Assembly: GCF_020085105.1 (NCBI RefSeq)
Contig: NC_058046.1
Coordinates: 15,297,175 to 15,361,174 of the forward strand
Reading direction: 5' to 3'
DNA from: Siniperca chuatsi
Lineage: Eukaryota > Chordata > Actinopteri > Centrarchiformes > Sinipercidae
Length of the DNA stretch: 64,000 nucleotides
In this document: one piece after another, positions 1 through 16,525 of the stretch
Numbering within the stretch: position 1 is the first letter of the stretch
How the letters are laid out: every line of letters starts with the position of its first letter
Program-made: the position numbers and the translations under genes
The notes under the pieces: generated by a model
What the model was told of the DNA's origin: nothing
The model's input: the letters and a program-made list of their open reading frames with translations, nothing else
The model's database searches: none

Positions 1-149
1 CTAAAACTATAAACTGTCAGATTATTTGTCATTGCTGTCATTTAATCATATCCTTATCTGTGGATCCATTCCTGCATCACATTTTCAGATCTGTAGTAAT
101 ATTGGTTGTTCCATTGTTTTGAGGAATGTGTGGGCTCAGTGCAGAGATG

Positions 150-215
<66 letters not shown>

Positions 216-2590
216 TTCTATTATGTCACAGTGATGATGTGGCACTGGCAAGCAGGCGTACGGGGGCCTCAGCCCAACTCTCCCCATCCATGCTGAACGT
301 GCCTGGTCACAGCAAGCTGCTGAGAACCTCTGGATCACAGAGGCTTCTGGGTAGTGGGATTAGCTGTTGAGAGGAAACAGCTGAGGCCTGTATAGCGTCA
401 GCACTTGCTAATCAACACTCTCACCGCAAACACAGACATGCACGCCGCCCCAATCGATCCTCTCCCTCAATAATCCCTTCCTCCGTTTTTTCAGTCCGCA
501 GGGGTCAGACACCCACAAAGGCCTGGGCCCATAAAAGTCAAAGGGGGCCGGGGGTGGTGGGGACAAAGGCACACTGAAGTGCTTGGTCAAAGCTGAAAGG
601 GCTGCTGAGTCATCACTGATGCTTGTTTAAACTGATAATGTGCAAAAATTCCCAGTAAAGTTGATGAGGTGTCGCTTTGTATTTAACATATCAGTTTTGG
701 GTAAAGGTTTAGGAGCAGTCTTTCCTTTCTTTACACTAAGTTACTGCAGGTTCCTGCATCACAGAGGACTTTGAAATGTCAAAAACTGATATGCAACAGC
801 AATGATATTCATGCTTTTTCAGAGATCATTCCAGCTTGACCTACGAGACATACAGTGTTTTCATTCATATCCGGCATGATCGAATTTGCTGAGCTCATGT
901 ATGCACACATGCTCATATTTTCCAACTAAATCAATTAGTATAAAACCTTTGTTGACGTAATACGCGAGTCGATACACTAAGAGTAAAATTGATTGACGGC
1001 TCACGAAACAAACTGTTGAACATTATAAATAGGTCATGTGTAGACAAACTGGTACCAAAATGAGAGCAGCCCTGTTTAAAGATAGAAAGCTGCAACCTAT
1101 GCAAGTTAAAAATTTACTTCAGCCTGAAACAAATCAAGCTACAAGGATTACTTACTTCCACTTGGTAATGTATATCAAAATGTTAAGTAAATATTAACAC
1201 ATTTGTGCAAAGCAGTGCAAAGTAATTATTTGATTGTTATTATTATTGTTAGAATTATTTGAACATTGTGTATTGGAGATTACAGAAGATTAAAGACAAT
1301 TGTTAGTACATTTAAGTCTCCTGCTGATACCTCCTCCATCATCGCTCTGCAGTAGGACAGCATGTCCTTTCTTGTGCATGCATCATTCAGCAGGGATCAA
1401 TAAATCATGTGTTTTGCTATATGTCAACTTGTGACTGTGGTTCACTTGGCCTGTGGCCCTCAGCTCATATCAGGTTTCACTGAGATTTTCCTAGAGAGGG
1501 GTGAATTGTCAAGTTTCTTTTCAAAGGGTGCAACAGCAAAATTATGATTAAATTTTTTTGTTTGTTTGACACACTGGATCATAATTAGCATCTGGCTTAT
1601 CAGTGATGTGTCCATTTAATAAGATTTCAATAGCTAACTCTGCCTGGTCAGATATGCTCTGCGATTTCAAAACCAGCTGTTTCTATACAAGACACATCTG
1701 ATTTGAGGGACATGAACTTTTTTAATTAATTTATTAATGAGCCTATAACATAAGGTAAGAAATGATTTGGCCCTCTGAATCACTCAGACCTGAAGTAGTC
1801 ACATAATTCACATAAGTGGTACTTAAGCAAAGAGGAAAGCGCAGATTTTCTCTCTGGCTTTGCTTCTCCTCTTCTGCCCTGAGGAATCCCCACAGTTAAC
1901 CCCTGGAAACTTTGCTCAGTAAAGACCAGTGTGGACATGTACAAACAGAATGAAAAGATGAATACATCCTGAGCCCTCTGTGCCATGTTTGTCTAGGTTT
2001 TGGGTACAATAACAAATATTTCTGTTGTGGGGGGGATTCCATCTTTGACATAAAAATGGACACATGCCCTAAAAACAAATTTTAGATATAAGGGAAGTGT
2101 ATTTTTCAATGAACTGCCACTGTCTCGCCGCTCATGATTAAAAGTAAGGCTTGTTCAGTTTAAGTCTTCGGGCTCTACTAACATGCAACTTTCTGCCAGC
2201 AAGGCCAGGTGAAGTTTTTAAACCACCTCCAGGGGCAGTATTGTACTAATTTTTAGAGGATTATCTGGGTCCAGCAGAGTGGCAACCTGGGTGCTTCTAA
2301 TCTGAAGCTGCCATGACCCAAATAAAATTGTTTTTCTGTCAGGGTAAAGCAATGGGTAATGATTAATCATATGCAGCTTCAGTTTCCTCTTCAGTTGAGG
2401 GGATGTTTTCTTGTAATTCTGTTAAAGATTGGTGCTCAGACAAAACAAAGGGGGATGTCATATGTATAAGTGCACTTTATCGTCACTTATTCAAGTACAT
2501 TTATTAATACATGAAAGTTTATAGTGTGTATGGCCCACTTGTATAATTGTGCTCAATCTTGTACAAAAATTCACATCACAGTCCTTTGTA
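1..2590. other. Gene-poor flank downstream of arrdc3
   Basis: I see no exon with family resemblance, RNA gene or clear transposon here. The only notable structure is a TG microsatellite near the left end. It lies beyond the likely polyadenylation site of the minus-strand arrdc3 gene, so it is probably intergenic. Short open frames here are interrupted, low-complexity or without recognisable motifs. Confidence 0.6.
151..213. repeat. (TG)n dinucleotide microsatellite
   Basis: About 31 uninterrupted TG units. The repeat produces artificial Cys-Val (plus) and His-Thr (minus) open frames that are not genes. Confidence 0.97.
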
Positions 2591-2605
2591 ATTTAGAACA
2601 AAACG

Positions 2606-3910
2606 TTTATTCAAATCAAAAGGAAGAACTAGACAAAAGGTTAAATCATTCAGAACATAGTATATTCATGGAATATCTAAACCGTCATGATTAACAGACC
2701 AAAAAAAAGATAAAAACAAACATACAAATGGAGAATGAAGAAAATTCAGTGAGTGATATTGCACTTTGTTTCTAAAATGTTTCAGATCCCGTCTCCCAGG
2801 TTCTTTTTCTCTGAACATTTCAGTTCCTGCCTTTATTAGGTCAGGAGTTTAGCTTAGTTTTGACACTGGACTACTCTGAGGACCAAGCAAATGGACTATG
2901 GAATTGACCTGAAACGAATATGTGAGCTTATTCATTACCAGTTTCCCTAAGATAAAAACTGCAAACAAATAGAACATGAGTTTACTGTGGAAGAAGCGGT
3001 TTGTCTGCTATCCCATGTTACCTAAATGTTTCTCAGAGGGGGGGGGGGTGCTGATCAACAGCTGCCACCCCCAGGCCTGAGGGGGATCAGAGAGGTCAGG
3101 GAAACTAACTCAGAAAAGGTTGCTTTAAATTAGGAAGCCAACTATATCAATGCCCAGAAATACATGGAAAAAAAAAAAAAAAAAAAAAAAGTCAACCTTC
3201 ATCAGCTTCAGAAAAATAACACAATGGAGAGGCCTGTCCAGGATGTCATTTTTTAAAACAACTGCTTATAAAAAGGACTTTTCCCCTCTTCCCTTTTTGT
3301 CCTTTTGAATAAACTTGGAAAGGTCGAAAACATACAGATGTGTACAAACATAACAAAAGGAGAACAAGAGTTAACAGACACTGAAAAATGAAGAATCATG
3401 ATCAGGTCTTTTCTGTGTCAAGGCCGCTATGATAAGATCACTTTACCGTCAGAAGCTGTATATTTAGTTGTCAGCTGGATCTCGATGCACACACACACAC
3501 ACACACGTTTCAGCTACGTTTAAAGTTTAAAACTTTAAAAAAAAAAAGTCACAAATCTTTAAAAAAAAAAAATGCCCTACACAACACTGCGTTACTGAAA
3601 AATCCTCTAGTATAACATGGTTAGTATCAAATGGTTTTTCTCCAGACCTTCACCATTGAATGCTTCTTTTTCTTTATTTTCCTATCAAAAAAGGTGTTGC
3701 TTTTCTTTTTTCCAGACTATGTCAAACCTCTGATGCAGGTCTTTTGTGTTGAATGAGTTAGAAAACCAATGTATTACTCATGTCAACCTACTACTACTTG
3801 TTCTGACCAGTCTCAACAGAGGTTTAGCAATGTCCCCAGCTTTTCAGGGTTTGGGTTTGCTCCTTCAATGCAGAAGCAGTGTCAGACACAGCCTTTTTTT
3901 TTTCTTCTTC

Positions 3911-3944
<34 letters not shown>

Positions 3945-5498
3945 AAGTAGCATTCTGGCTTCACTGGTCTGGTAAAATCTAACTGTTGGTTGGATGAACT
4001 GGGCAAGTGCAGCAGGACAAAAAGGGAATGTGATTAATCTCAGAAAGCTGGCTTGCTTCTCTGCAGGTCTATTCTCTCATTCTGGAAGTTAAAAAAACTC
4101 ATTATTTTTAACAGTGCAATTTAAAAGAAAACCTATAACATTTTTTCTCTTTTTTCCCCCCAACCGTTTGGCAAGTGAGAAGACCACCTGAGACAGTGCT
4201 TTTTGGGCAGTAATGCAAGCCTGGTTTGCCCTGAGATTAGGAGTAGAGGGGCTGCAAGCAATTAGGGTGAGGCGAGTCCCTCCACAATGTATCACCCTCT
4301 GTTTCGCACGCGCACACACACACACACACACTTTTCTCTTCAGCTACAATTGAGCGGTAAATGCAGGTCTGCAACCCTCCTAGTCCAAATCCAGAGCAAC
4401 CTCAACACAAAAAAGGCTAAAAGCTATTCTATGATTGGCGCTAATTACAAAAACTGAATAACAGAACTAGACTAAAAGAGGAGGGAAGCCACACTTGGAT
4501 CCAAGCTGAGGCAACATCTTAAAGAGCTTCCATTTGGAGATAGTGTGCTGCAGCTGTTGTAAAAGTCCAGTCTAGTTGTTAGAAGTCACTGAGGAAATGT
4601 CATTAGGAGAAAAAGAAAATTCTTAAACAGCTTAAACAAATTCAGTGCATTGTTCTTGTCCTTTTCAGTCTTTTTTTCCAAAATCAAATCCTGCTGCTCA
4701 AAGTTATGCAGTTGAAAGTCTTACAAGTTAAGCCTGCAGTCTCATATTCTTAGTCTGGCGCATTACAAGACTGAAACCAAACTATTAGTGATGTTTTTTT
4801 TTTTCAATTCTCATTAAACAGAGCCATACAACTCAAGTAAAGAATAAAATGTGCAAAACAAAATCCCAAATGAGACAGGAGGACCTAGTCTTTGCTCTGT
4901 TGTTGAGCGCTGAATGCTTTCATTCATACAGACTATGGTGGTTAGAACGTTGTTGTTGTTGTTGTTGTTTTTCTCTCTTCATCCCGTTTTCTTTAGGTGA
5001 TTCTGCTGAAGTCTGGACATGATTAGTCCTGCCCTTTGTGTGAGGAGCCATGTCCTTATGTGCCATGAGTACAGAAGAATCAAAGGTTAAAGAGGAGCTT
5101 GGCAAGTCGAGCCTTGCTCATTCTTCCTTTCGTTATCAATACTATCACCAGGGCTCTTACTACTAGTGGGGTTTTTCATACAGACTGAATATGTGTTAAT
5201 CTGTACATATCCCACCCTCAGCAGGCTGACACAGGAAGGAAGTGATACCCCAAACTAGTGACTCCTGTTTCTCTCGCTGAGGGAAGGCAGGAACAGATTT
5301 GTCCAACCCAACTCAACTGGGGGTATTTGTCCAAGTCTTTGTTGGGTAGTTGGTTGGTTGGTTGGTTGGATACTTTGTTTTTCTCTTGACGTCAACAGCG
5401 TTGTGTGAACGTTGTTGTTGGAGAAAAATAAACAAAGCTGAGCCTTGCAAGCAGGTTCCTTTGAGTTCCCAGAGTCAGGGGAATTTCAGCAATAGCCT
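2606..5498 (-). other. arrdc3: arrdc3 3' untranslated region (inferred extent)
   Basis: The region downstream of the arrdc3 stop codon is AT-rich and has no other gene signal. A minus-strand AATAAA hexamer lies at 2606-2611 and is the most distal good candidate polyadenylation signal, giving a roughly 2.9 kb 3'UTR. Long 3'UTRs are usual for this gene in vertebrates. Inside are an A tract (about 3168-3190), a CA repeat (about 3488-3506), a T tract (3894-3940), a CA repeat (about 4311-4330), a GTT repeat (about 4950-4969) and a TTGG repeat (about 5348-5369). The extent is inferred; only the hexamer and the lack of other genes are seen. Confidence 0.45.
3894..3940. repeat. Interrupted poly-T tract
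   Basis: T-rich low-complexity run interrupted by CTT triplets, lying within the inferred arrdc3 3'UTR. It would read as poly-A on the gene strand. It may be an old retroposon tail or simple slippage; no retroposon body is recognisable beside it. Confidence 0.8.
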
Positions 5499-10183
<4,685 letters not shown>

Positions 10184-10500
10184 GGTGAAAAGAGATAGGC
10201 TACAGAGACCTTGAAATCAAATAAAAAAAGTCTGTGAAAAAATAGTCTCATAAGAAAAAGGGGATGCAGTTTTTAGACACTGATCAGTATCTCTGCCCTG
10301 CAAAAAGCAGTAGGCACGATCAGTGGCTTCTTTGCGAGCAGTTCATTGAGATGTGTGATGGCTGAATAACAGCAGAGGATGCTGTTATCATCCGCCTCTT
10401 TGCTAGTTGGTCTCCAGTCAAAGACAAGGAAACCCCCGTAGCTCAGCTCACTTTAAGCGACAGGCTGTGTGAAAAACAACCTTCAGCGCATGCGCAGGGC
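10184..10500 (-). promoter_or_regulatory. arrdc3: arrdc3 5'UTR/promoter with NRF1-like site
   Basis: The segment upstream of the arrdc3 start codon contains the palindrome GCGCATGCGC at 10486-10495, a strong match to the NRF1 consensus common in CpG-type vertebrate promoters. No TATA box is evident. The transcription start cannot be placed from sequence alone. Confidence 0.4.
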
Positions 10501-12091
10501 TTCTGCCCCCTCCTTCCGCCTTCTGGAACAAGGCAGAGAGGGAAGTGTGGCTCTGAGCCAGATGACAAGTTTGGTCAAACAGCTGAAAGATTGCAGAAAT
10601 GTTAACCACAGTCGTTTTAAAGGTGAAACTTAACAGGGCATCTGCTAGCATATTGTTATATATTATATGTATTTAAAATACATGAATACATCCGCCCAAA
10701 ATTTCTCATCCCAACTTGTTTCCAGATTTTTAATTCAGAGATGGATATAAGGAATATGTTTGCTGATTGAACTAGAAACAAATGAAAACACTCTTTATAA
10801 TATGTGATTATATAGTAACCATTCATAAATAGTACATCAACTCAGAATCACTTTTATATGCCTACCGCTCCCAGTCTTATGTCTAGGCATATGACTTAAG
10901 TGCCTGCACATTTATCTGTGATATAATCGATACATATGGTCTCACATATATCCAGGCTCACTACAATCTCTACATCCATGTACAATCAACAGAAAATCGT
11001 GCATGATGTCTGCAGCACAGATCATGTAGAATTGCTGTAGGCCTACGATTCAAGGGGGGTGGTGAGCAGAAAAAGCTTCCTATATATTCATCTATCGCAT
11101 ATATTGTCTTTTTAATTTCGATTTAAAGATCCATGAGCATATGGGGGGTTGGGATTTCTCATTGTGTTGAACTCACGGTTTACAGAAAAACAACTCAGAG
11201 GCTCAAAACGCCACCTGGTGACCATCGTGGCTTCTACAATGAGCTGCAGTATCACCTGTTGAACAGCACTGTAACTCATGTATTCATCAAACAATTCATG
11301 ACTGCAAAACAACCCTTTCATTTCTAATTCATTGTGATTATTTACAAGGTGCCACATCAATTCAGCAATACAATTTGCCCATAATGAGCATTTAAATTAC
11401 AGGAAGTAGGTGTATAATACCTGGGTCTGTGGAGCTCCATGGTTGCAAGATCCGCAGCAAACATCAACGTTATTGGATGGCATCTGATTAAAATCGGATG
11501 GCGTTTGATTCAAACCCATAAATTATTGATCATATTTCATGCTACTTCCTATAATTTAAAAAGTGCATCAATTCACTTTTCACATCAATCAGTCATATGA
11601 GGTACTATTTTGGTTTCACCATTCATTAGCCTAACTAATAAATAGTTGTGATCTTGACAGTGCCAGCTCAACAAAATTGTGCAGCACAGATGTTTTGTTA
11701 AAAGATGAATGCTGCCCTCTAGAGTTTCCAGTTTGTTATTACATGGTAAAAAGCGTATGTATCCCCCATTAAGCGTTTTTCCCTTCTGATTAATCTGTGG
11801 AATGATTGGGTGTTTAATATTTATGTTTGTACGTTAAGTTTCTTTTCCAAGTTAAAAAAACACGATATTCAATTTGCACTGATGACTTCTTCAATTTAAA
11901 TGAATCAAGAAAACTCTTATTTTGAAAGCGTAACCGGGATGTTAATATCAAGTCCCTCAGACTCTAAAGTAACTTGCAGTCAAAGAGGAACACTTTTTGA
12001 GTGTCTTCTCTGATGAAATACATCCAGTTCAGACAAAACTTTTCTTTTACAACAGCAAATCATCAGCATTTGAAGTAGGTGAAACGCTGTC
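10501..12091. other. Divergent arrdc3-arsk intergenic region
   Basis: About 1.6 kb separates the divergently transcribed arrdc3 (-) and arsk (+). It is AT-rich with several short open frames lacking family resemblance. It should hold the arsk promoter and 5'UTR, but I see no TATA box or splice pair I can defend. Confidence 0.5.
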
Positions 12092-15000
12092 ATGAATATA
12101 GGAGTGTTGGCTTTGATTTTCCTGTTTCAACTTCATGGTCAAAGTTTGTGCCAAAATGGAACCAGACCCAACATTGTGATGGTGATGAGTGATGCATTTG
12201 TAAGTATGTTACAGTACAGTGCTTTACTACTGTATACAATAACAGTAGCTTTTGTTTATTTTAGGCTAAAGCACTATGAGAGGACAAGATTAAACTCCAT
12301 ACAGAGATGCTTTATTTTTCCCATTTAATCTTTGTGTGACTGTATATCTCAGTCGGTTTGGGTCTAAATGTCAGTTTTCCTCTTTCTTCAGGATGGGCGA
12401 TTGACCTTTGATCCTGGCAGCAAAGTTGTGCAGCTGCCATATATAAACTACCTCAGGGAGCTCGGTACCACATTTCTCAATGCTTACACCAACTCACCCA
12501 TTTGCTGCCCCTCAAGAGCAGGTAAGTTATCCTCTAAAAGGCTCTGGGGATTTCCCTTTCCCTTGCAATTAGAAATATATTGTGGTATTCAAGATGGTAA
12601 TAAAGGTGGAATAATAAATGTATTTCAACAGTTTAATCTTTGTTCTCAGCAATGTGGAGCGGTCAGTTTGTTCACCTCACTCGGTCATGGAACAACTACA
12701 AGTGCCTCGACGCTAATGCAACAACATGGATGGATTTGCTGGAGGTGAACGGATATTCTACCAAGATGATAGGCAAGCTGGACTACACCTCAGGGAGTCA
12801 CTCTGTCAGGTAGGCAGACACTGTCAGAGATGTGGACAAGAGTGTCTGTAAAGTTGAGCCTGTAACTCAGATAAGTGGGGTCTCAGTTTATTCCTATTCA
12901 CCAAACTCAATATAACACATACACACCAATATACACAGAAAAATTGTTAGTGACCTACTGCATGAATAAGAAGCAACAACATACTGTGAATGTGGGAAGC
13001 TATTTTCCAGAGCAGTGTGAATCATTTTTTTGTCTGCCTGTCCTCACATGTTTTTTTCCACTTCCCATTATTTGTGTCTCTGCCTGCATCTTGTTGGTAT
13101 TTGTGTGTGTTTGTGCAACTTCTGCAGTAATCGAGTTGAGGCCTGGACACGAGATGTTCAGTTTCTCCTGAGCCAAGAGGGCCGGCCTGTTACGCAACTT
13201 GTTGGGAACATGTCAACAGTAAGGATCATGAGAGCAGACTGGAAAAACACAGACACGGCTACACAGTGGATCAACCAGAGAGCTGCATCCTCACACCAGC
13301 CCTTCGCTCTTTATCTTGGCCTCAATTTACCTCACCCCTATAAAACTGAATCCCTGGGGCCCACTGGAGGAGGATCCACCTTTCTTACCTCACCATACTG
13401 GCTGAAAAAGGCATGCTTTTTCTTTCCCTGTTTCTTGAATGTTTTTTCTCCATTATTGCAGAATTTCATTGTATGTTTTTTTTATACAGATCACTATAAA
13501 AGTTCTTATTTTACACACACAGGTGTCTTCTGAGCTCATCACTGTTCCTAAATGGCTGCCTATGGCTGCCATGCACCCTGTTGACTACTACTCCACCTTC
13601 ACCAAAAACTGCAGTGGTGTTTTCACTGAGGAGGAAGTCAAAAGCATAAGAGCCTTCTATTATGCCATGTGTGCTGAAGCAGATGCCATGCTGGGTTAGT
13701 AGACAGCAGTAATTCACCAGGGGGTGGCCTCTCTAAGCAGGAGGTAGTGGGTTTGACAGCTAACTTTGAGCTTAACCCTGGTGTTTTGGGCTCTGTGATA
13801 ACATTTGGAGTACAGCCAGTGTACCACTCTGGCTATAAAACAAGGCTTTGCATAGCAGGCAACAACAGGTAACTAGATTGTTGGCGTATCAGTAATACTA
13901 ATATATACAATTTACAGAGCAACTTGGACTGAATTTCTTTAGCAGTATTACTGTTGATTCAGTGCAGCATGTTTGGCTTCTTTGACTTGAATTACTCTCA
14001 GTGAAACTGCCCGGAATAAATAAAGGCTAAAAAAAATAGTAAATGCTTTTTATAGGCACTATGATATGAAAGTGTCGTAAGATCTATTCCTATTCAGGCT
14101 TTTTTTTAAAGAAGCAAGAAAATCCACACTCTCCTCTCTGTATCAGCAAGAGAAATATTACTGTTAAATGCTCAGTATTGCCCATGTCCATTGTAATTTC
14201 TTCATTCACTTTCCTTCTCAAAGTTACTTAACATGTTATAATATTAAAGTCTATACAATCTTTTCTCTATAGAGTACATGCTTTCTCTGTGTCTCCCACA
14301 CCCTCTGTCTCACCAGGCCAGGTGATTTCAGCTCTGAGAGACAATGGCCTGCTTAACAACACTGTTGTGATCTTCACGGCTGACCACGGAGAGCTAGCCA
14401 TGGAGCACCGGCAGTTCTACAAGATGTCAATGTTTGAAGGCAGTTCCCATGTTCCCCTGCTGGTCATGGGGCCTGGGCTGAGGTCTAGCATGCAGGTCAA
14501 CCAGCTTGTGTCTTTGGTTGATCTCTATCCCACTGTGCTGGGTAAGGAAGTAGACAAAAAACAGAATTAAACTGTCTATTAAATATTTGAAATCATGAAA
14601 ATGTCTGTTGACAGGTAGAATAAAAGCGTTTTAGTAGTCAAGATGTGGAGGATTTGCCTACTGTCAACAGAATAAAAGCACTAGTAGATTTTGATTTCAG
14701 TATTTTAACTTGATGTAACACACTTGTGTATTTTTCAGACATTGCTGGTATTTCAGCAGTAGGTATTCTCAGTGGACACTCGCTCCTTCCTCTGCTATCA
14801 AAGGCCAGTGCTTTTTCCAAGAAGCAACATTCTGACTGGGTTCTGAGTGAATATCATGGTTGTAATGTCAATGCCTCTACATACATGCTGAGAAGTGGCC
14901 GGTGGAAATATATTGCCTATGCAGATGGCCTGAGTGTCCCCCCACAGCTTTTTGGTGAGTACCTAGCTTCAGAAACTAAACTTCAATCACTCATATGCTT

Positions 15001-15333
15001 TCAAGAAGAAAAAAAACTCTGGCTCCCTTTTATTTTCTGTACTCTCTGTGTTTTGCAGATGTTACACTGGACAAGGAAGAACTTCATAATGTAGTTCTTA
15101 AATTCCCAGATGTGCGGGCGCATCTGGACAAGCTATTGCGTAGCATTGTAGACTATCCAAAAGTCTCTACAACTGTCCATGTCTACAATAAAAAAGCATT
15201 TGGTGCTTGGCGCCATAGTTTGGGGAGAAACTACAGCCAGGTCATTGCTAACCTCAGGTGGCATATGGATTGGCAAAAAGATACGTTAGCCAATGAGAGA
15301 GCTATTGACAAGTGGCTCTATGGCTCTGTGTGA
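12092..15333 (+). CDS. arsk: Arylsulfatase K (lysosomal glucuronate-2-sulfatase)
   Basis: Eight coding exons: 12092-12199, 12392-12521, 12650-12809, 13128-13410, 13523-13694, 14317-14541, 14739-14954, 15059-15333. They total 1569 nt (522 aa; human about 536) with phase preserved throughout. Residues 1-20 form a hydrophobic secretion signal. The sulfatase signature C-C-P-S-R lies at 74-78, with Cys74 the residue converted to formylglycine. Exon 6 carries the TADHGE metal/sulfate-binding motif, and the C-terminal block typical of ARSK (DYPKVS...IANLRWH.DWQK) is intact. Asn22-Gly-Thr is a likely N-glycosylation site. Known role of the family: removal of 2-O-sulfate from glucuronate in glycosaminoglycans, in lysosomes. 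Intron 4 (13411-13522) must use a GC-AG pair to keep frame. Head-to-tail with skic3, 1.2 kb upstream of its start codon. Confidence 0.94.
15291..15325 (+). repeat. 35-bp direct repeat, copy 1 (arsk coding end)
   Basis: This segment encodes the last residues before the arsk C-terminus and is repeated exactly at 15416-15450 in the 3'UTR, offset 125 bp. The downstream copy lies past the stop codon. Confidence 0.9.
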
Positions 15334-15415
15334 TATTTTTATGGTTATAATAATGGTTAATTTTAAGGTGTCTGTTTTTTGAATGAGCTGGACTCTTTTA
15401 CAATCACACCTTTGA

Positions 15416-15450
15416 CAATGAGAGAGCTATTGACAAGTGGCTCTATGGCT
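15416..15450 (+). repeat. 35-bp direct repeat, copy 2 (arsk 3'UTR)
   Basis: Exact copy of 15291-15325 placed 83 bp after the arsk stop codon. Sequence between the copies is not repeated, so this is a short transposed or templated duplication of the terminal coding segment. Confidence 0.9.
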
Positions 15451-15502
15451 TTTAAAATGGGGGGAAATTAACTAAGTTAAAGGAACATGATTTATGTCGG
15501 TA

Positions 15503-15508
15503 AATAAA
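15503..15508 (+). terminator. arsk: arsk polyadenylation signal AATAAA
   Basis: First canonical AATAAA after the arsk stop codon, giving a short 3'UTR of about 190 nt. Cleavage would fall around 15520-15535. Confidence 0.55.
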
Positions 15509-15559
15509 AAACAAGAGTTTGCTGATGCTATCGTGCTGACCTGAATCATTTATTTTATT

Positions 15560-15711
15560 TCAATCAAATTTAATGTCCTTTTTTATTTGTTGCTCCCCCA
15601 ATACTGTGATGTATATTGATAAGAATTCAATCCGTTTACATGTGGTGGAGGGGCATGAACATTTTTCGGCTTCTGAAGGGGGACATGACAAGAAAAGTTT
15701 GAGAACCACTG
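15560..15711. mobile_element. hAT-like MITE remnant
   Basis: The right edge reads, on the minus strand, CAGTGGTTCTCAAACTTTTC (15692-15711), the typical Charlie/hAT terminal inverted repeat. Upstream runs of purine-rich sequence fit a non-autonomous hAT. The left terminus is not recognisable, so the left boundary is approximate. Confidence 0.45.
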
Positions 15712-16525
15712 CCCTAGACTCACATTCAATCAGGACTTTTACTTATATGTCACATCTCTGACACGTCTCCACTTCCACACAGACTTTCAGTGGGGCTCAA
15801 ATGTAACATGACCATGACATGAATGTAGGTATGTTAAATTCCTTCCATTATTATTATTTCTTCATTGAATTATTTTTTCAAATAAATACATTTTGTTCAG
15901 TTTTGTATTTTTTTTAGTTATTTTTGCTTGTATCTGCACATAATCAAGTGGACCAAACGGCAAGTAATTTTATTTTGAAAATCCAGAGTAAGTGTAGCTG
16001 CTTCTCTTTCACTTCCGTGTCACCCAAAAGGCGTAGAGCATGTTGTCAACGTAAATAGTGGGTGGCCCCTACTTTTGTTTAGATTTGCAAAATCTACATG
16101 GGTAACACTTCAACCACCTGAATAAATAGCATCTTATGTATCCATTAAGGTTTGAAACCAGTTCTCATTCTGAAATACATAGTTTAGAGGCGCTGATAAG
16201 CTCACAGACAATGCTAAATTGTATTTAGCTAGCTAACTCTGCTAACAGTTACGTTAATGTAAACTTTAGCTACCTAACTGTCGCGTTTACTGTCAAGTCA
16301 GCTGTTAACTTCAGTCAGGTACATCACCGCTACTCGGTGACGTTAGGCATAGCAAACGTTTGTAGTTTACTGTTAGTCAAATAAATAGTTTTAGCATTCA
16401 TTAGCTCATAATTCATTCATACAGACGCCTTGTATGTTGCAAGTTTATCTACTAACGTACTATCTGTTATTTTAGACTCGTGTTTATTTTAATATGTATC
16501 TTTGTTTCACTCAGATAATTGCAAG
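15712..16525 (+). promoter_or_regulatory. skic3: skic3 upstream region with ETS-like site and 5'UTR acceptor
   Basis: CACTTCCG at 16010-16017 is a reverse-orientation ETS motif typical of housekeeping promoters. A pyrimidine tract ending in CAG at 16512-16514 lies 11 nt before the start codon, implying that the coding start exon is preceded by a noncoding first exon. The rest is AT-rich with nothing else I can support. Confidence 0.4.

Noticed and set aside
26-370. Open frames of 94-114 aa over the TG microsatellite on both strands
   Set aside because: Produced by a dinucleotide repeat (Cys-Val or His-Thr runs) with no family resemblance or splice context.
4920-5105. Minus-strand 61-aa frame with a glutamine run
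   Set aside because: The run comes from a GTT/AAC-type triplet repeat inside the inferred arrdc3 3'UTR; no start context or domain.
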